Origin: Alkaliphilus hydrothermalis
GTDB taxonomy: Bacteria > Bacillota > Clostridia > Peptostreptococcales > Natronincolaceae
Length of the DNA stretch: 64,000 bases
Assembly (NCBI RefSeq): GCF_016908555.1
Contig: NZ_JAFBEE010000007.1
Location: 68,179 to 132,178, forward strand
Direction of reading: 5' to 3'
The position numbers and the translations under genes were made by a program. Shown here one piece after another: positions 62,529 to 64,000 of this stretch (position 1 is the first letter of the stretch; every line of letters starts with the position of its first letter). The notes under the pieces are model-generated. The model was not told the origin of the DNA. It saw nothing but the letters and a program-made list of their open reading frames with translations, and made no database searches.

Positions 62529-62620
62529 TGGCGGAGAAGGCGGGATTCGAACCCGCGCACCGCTTGCGCGATCTAACGGTTTAGCAAACCGTCCTCTTCA
62601 GCCTACTTGAGTACTTCTCC
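62529..62620 (-). tRNA. tRNA-Ser(GCT)
   Basis: 92 bases, long variable arm, anticodon GCT in TTTGCTAA, acceptor GGAGAAG/CTTCTCC. Confidence 0.95.
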
Positions 62621-62627
62621 ATTTTCA

Positions 62628-62716
62628 TGGCGGAGAGGGTGGGATTCGAACCCACGGCCCCTTTCGGAGTCACTGGTTTTCAAGACCAGCTCCTTAAACC
62701 ACTCGGACACCTCTCC
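62628..62716 (-). tRNA. tRNA-Ser(TGA)
   Basis: 89 bases, long variable arm, loop CTTGAAA, acceptor GGAGAGG/CCTCTCC. Confidence 0.95.
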
Positions 62717-62745
62717 TTGCAAAATGCTAAATATTATTAAATTAA

Positions 62746-62819
62746 TGGAGCGGGTGAAGGGAATCGAACCCTCGCGGTCAGCTTGGAAGGCTGAAGTTCT
62801 ACCACTGAACTACACCCGC
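62746..62819 (-). tRNA. tRNA-Gly(TCC)
   Basis: 74 bases, loop CTTCCAA, acceptor GCGGGTG/CACCCGC. A truncated copy is at 60025. Confidence 0.96.
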
Positions 62820-62837
62820 ATGTTATTATAATTAAGT

Positions 62838-62926
62838 TGGTGCCGAAGACCGGAATCGAACCGGTACGGTCGGTAAGGACCGCAGGATTTTAAGTCCTGT
62901 GCGTCTGCCAGTTCCGCCACTTCGGC
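62838..62926 (-). tRNA. tRNA-Leu(TAA)
   Basis: 89 bases, same as 60070; also parent of the fragment at 62008. Confidence 0.96.
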
Positions 62927-62933
62927 ATTTATA

Positions 62934-63008
62934 TGGCTCCAGAGAGAGGACTCGAACCTCCAGCCTACCGGTTAACAGCCGGGTGCTCCACCATTGAGCT
63001 ACTCTGGA
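62934..63008 (-). tRNA. tRNA-Asn(GTT)
   Basis: 75 bases, loop CTGTTAA, acceptor TCCAGAG/CTCTGGA. It is missing between Leu and Arg in the downstream copy. Confidence 0.96.
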
Positions 63009-63021
63009 ATATATAACTTAA

Positions 63022-63098
63022 TGGTGCGCCCAGAGAGATTCGAACTCCCGACCTTCTGATTCGTAGTCAGACACTCTATCCAGCTGAGCTATGGGCGC
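63022..63098 (-). tRNA. tRNA-Arg(ACG)
   Basis: 77 bases, loop CTACGAA, acceptor GCGCCCA/TGGGCGC. Confidence 0.96.
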
Positions 63099-63102
63099 TT
63101 AT

Positions 63103-63177
<75 letters not shown>

Positions 63178-63199
63178 TTATTATTATATTTTTATAAAA

Positions 63200-63275
63200 T
63201 GGTGACCCATCCGCGACTCGAACGCGGGACACCCTGATTAAAAGTCAGGTGCTCTACCGACTGAGCTAATGGGTC
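63200..63275 (-). tRNA. tRNA-Lys(TTT)
   Basis: 76 bases, loop CTTTTAA, acceptor GACCCAT/ATGGGTC. One parent of the chimera at 60340. Confidence 0.96.
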
Positions 63276-63278
63276 AAT

Positions 63279-63354
63279 TGGCTGGGATAGCAGGACTCGA
63301 ACCTGCGGATGACGGAGTCAAAGTCCGTTGCCTTACCGACTTGGCTATATCCCA
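63279..63354 (-). tRNA. tRNA-Gln(TTG)
   Basis: 76 bases, loop CTTTGAC, acceptor TGGGATA/TATCCCA. Other parent of the chimera. Confidence 0.96.
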
Positions 63355-63452
63355 ATGATAGAAAAAAATTAATAATTTACAATTAATAATTAATAGCTTT
63401 TAATAACATTTTATTAATAACTATTAATTGTTCACTATTAATTAAGATTTTA

Positions 63453-63529
63453 TGGGGTGGATGATGGGATTCGAACCCACGCATGCAGGAGCCACAATCC
63501 TGTGTCTTAACCGCTTGACTACACCCACC
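63453..63529 (-). tRNA. tRNA-His(GTG)
   Basis: 77 bases with G-1, same as 60512. Confidence 0.96.
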
Positions 63530-63544
63530 ACATTATGTTGTTCT

Positions 63545-63619
63545 TGGAGCGGAAGACGGGACTCGAACCCGCGACCCTCGCCTTGGCAAGGCGATGCTCT
63601 ACCACTGAGCCACTTCCGC
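63545..63619 (-). tRNA. tRNA-Gly(GCC)
   Basis: 75 bases, same as 60604. Confidence 0.96.
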
Positions 63620-63624
63620 ATAAT

Positions 63625-63707
63625 TGGTGCGGGTGGAGGGACTTGAACCCCCACGGTCGCCCGCTAGATCCTAAGTCTAGTGCGTCTGCCAATTCCGCCA
63701 CACCCGC
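63625..63707 (-). tRNA. tRNA-Leu(TAG)
   Basis: 83 bases, same as 61389. In the downstream copy no Leu(TAG) lies between Gly and Tyr. Confidence 0.95.
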
Positions 63708-63725
63708 ATATATATGGTTTAAATC

Positions 63726-63810
63726 TGGTGGAGGGAGAAGGATTCGAACCTTCGAAGTCGCTGACAACAGATTTACAGTCTGCCCCCTTTGGCCGCTCGG
63801 GAATCCCTCC
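63726..63810 (-). tRNA. tRNA-Tyr(GTA)
   Basis: 85 bases, same as 60699 and 61491. Confidence 0.96.
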
Positions 63811-63817
63811 AGATTTA

Positions 63818-63893
63818 TGGAGCTGGTGATGGGACTCGAACCCGCAACCTGCTGATTACAAGTCAGCTGCTCTGCCAATTGAGCTACACCAGC
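63818..63893 (-). tRNA. tRNA-Thr(TGT)
   Basis: 76 bases, same as 60790 and 61583. Confidence 0.96.
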
Positions 63894-63933
63894 ATTGTTA
63901 TTTAATAATTATTAATTGTTAATTGTGTTTTAA

Positions 63934-64000
63934 TGGCGACCTGGAAGGGACTCGAACCCTCGACCTCCAGCGTGACAGGCTGGCATTCTAACCAACTGAA
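63934..64000 (-). tRNA. tRNA-Asp(GTC), 5' end outside window
   Basis: 67 bases from the D arm to CCA; loop CTGTCAC, 3' acceptor CCAGGTC. The 5' acceptor strand is beyond the window edge, so the array continues. Confidence 0.92.

Overview
The window looks like a chromosomal segment of a low-GC, endospore-forming anaerobic Firmicute of the Clostridia, close in character to Alkaliphilus. That genus guess is inference from gene families, not a database match. Supporting signs are strong GGAGG ribosome sites with many TTG starts, a SpoVB-type flippase, a SleB-type cortex hydrolase, a CD3324-family regulator, a lysine riboswitch, an Rnf/Nqr-type membrane complex, a hydrogenase-like protein and a selenocysteine-encoding TGA.

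Layout. 1-6.6 kb: a stand-alone rpsN with a zinc-ribbon partner, a MocR regulator divergent from a class III aminotransferase and a GNAT, a peroxiredoxin with TGA at the catalytic cysteine (3672-4148), a GGDEF protein ending in a ribbon-helix-helix segment, and a SpoVB-like flippase. 6.7-19.6 kb: PolX, an EAL-CBS phosphodiesterase, a molybdenum-cofactor operon (moeA, moeA-PBP, MOSC), pckA, ftsH, an unlisted 56-residue protein and a MATE exporter. 19.7-30.5 kb: mixed housekeeping and accessory genes (VOC, AEC transporter, two GNATs, CD3324 protein, RluA, NAD kinase, NUDIX, SDF symporter), tRNA-Ala, tRNA-Val and a hydrogenase-like iron-sulfur protein. 30.7-34.6 kb: a compact five-gene membrane redox cluster, rnfD-rnfG-rnfE-rnfA-nqrF, with no rnfB, rnfC or nqrA beside it. 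34.7-43.3 kb: YitT, a TIM-barrel-like protein, and the lysine/diaminopimelate operon asd-dapA-dapB-dapH-lysC-aminotransferase behind a lysine riboswitch with its own promoter and terminator. 43.4-54.7 kb: folC, SleB-like hydrolase, FMN hydroxy-acid dehydrogenase, nitrilase, plsC, the cysteine desulfurase-thiI-moaC operon, a tandem palindromic repeat array (51999-52619), a LUD-domain protein, a candidate small RNA and asparaginase. 54.8-59.8 kb: UvrD/PcrA-like helicase, SLH-domain protein and a YprB-type exonuclease.

60.0-64.0 kb is a dense minus-strand tRNA array: 36 intact tRNA genes, one cut by the window edge, and three broken copies. It forms two transcription units, each with its own terminator. 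Blocks of the array are duplicated, and the broken copies (a Lys/Gln chimera, a 5' tRNA-Gly fragment and a 3' tRNA-Leu fragment) mark the recombination and deletion points.

Connections. The molybdenum-cofactor genes (moeA twice, MOSC, moaC) and the Sec-peroxiredoxin fit an anaerobe that uses Mo/Se enzymes. The cysteine desulfurase supplies sulfur for ThiI-dependent tRNA thiolation. The diaminopimelate operon feeds lysine and cell wall synthesis. The redox cluster and the hydrogenase-like protein belong to energy conservation and redox sensing.
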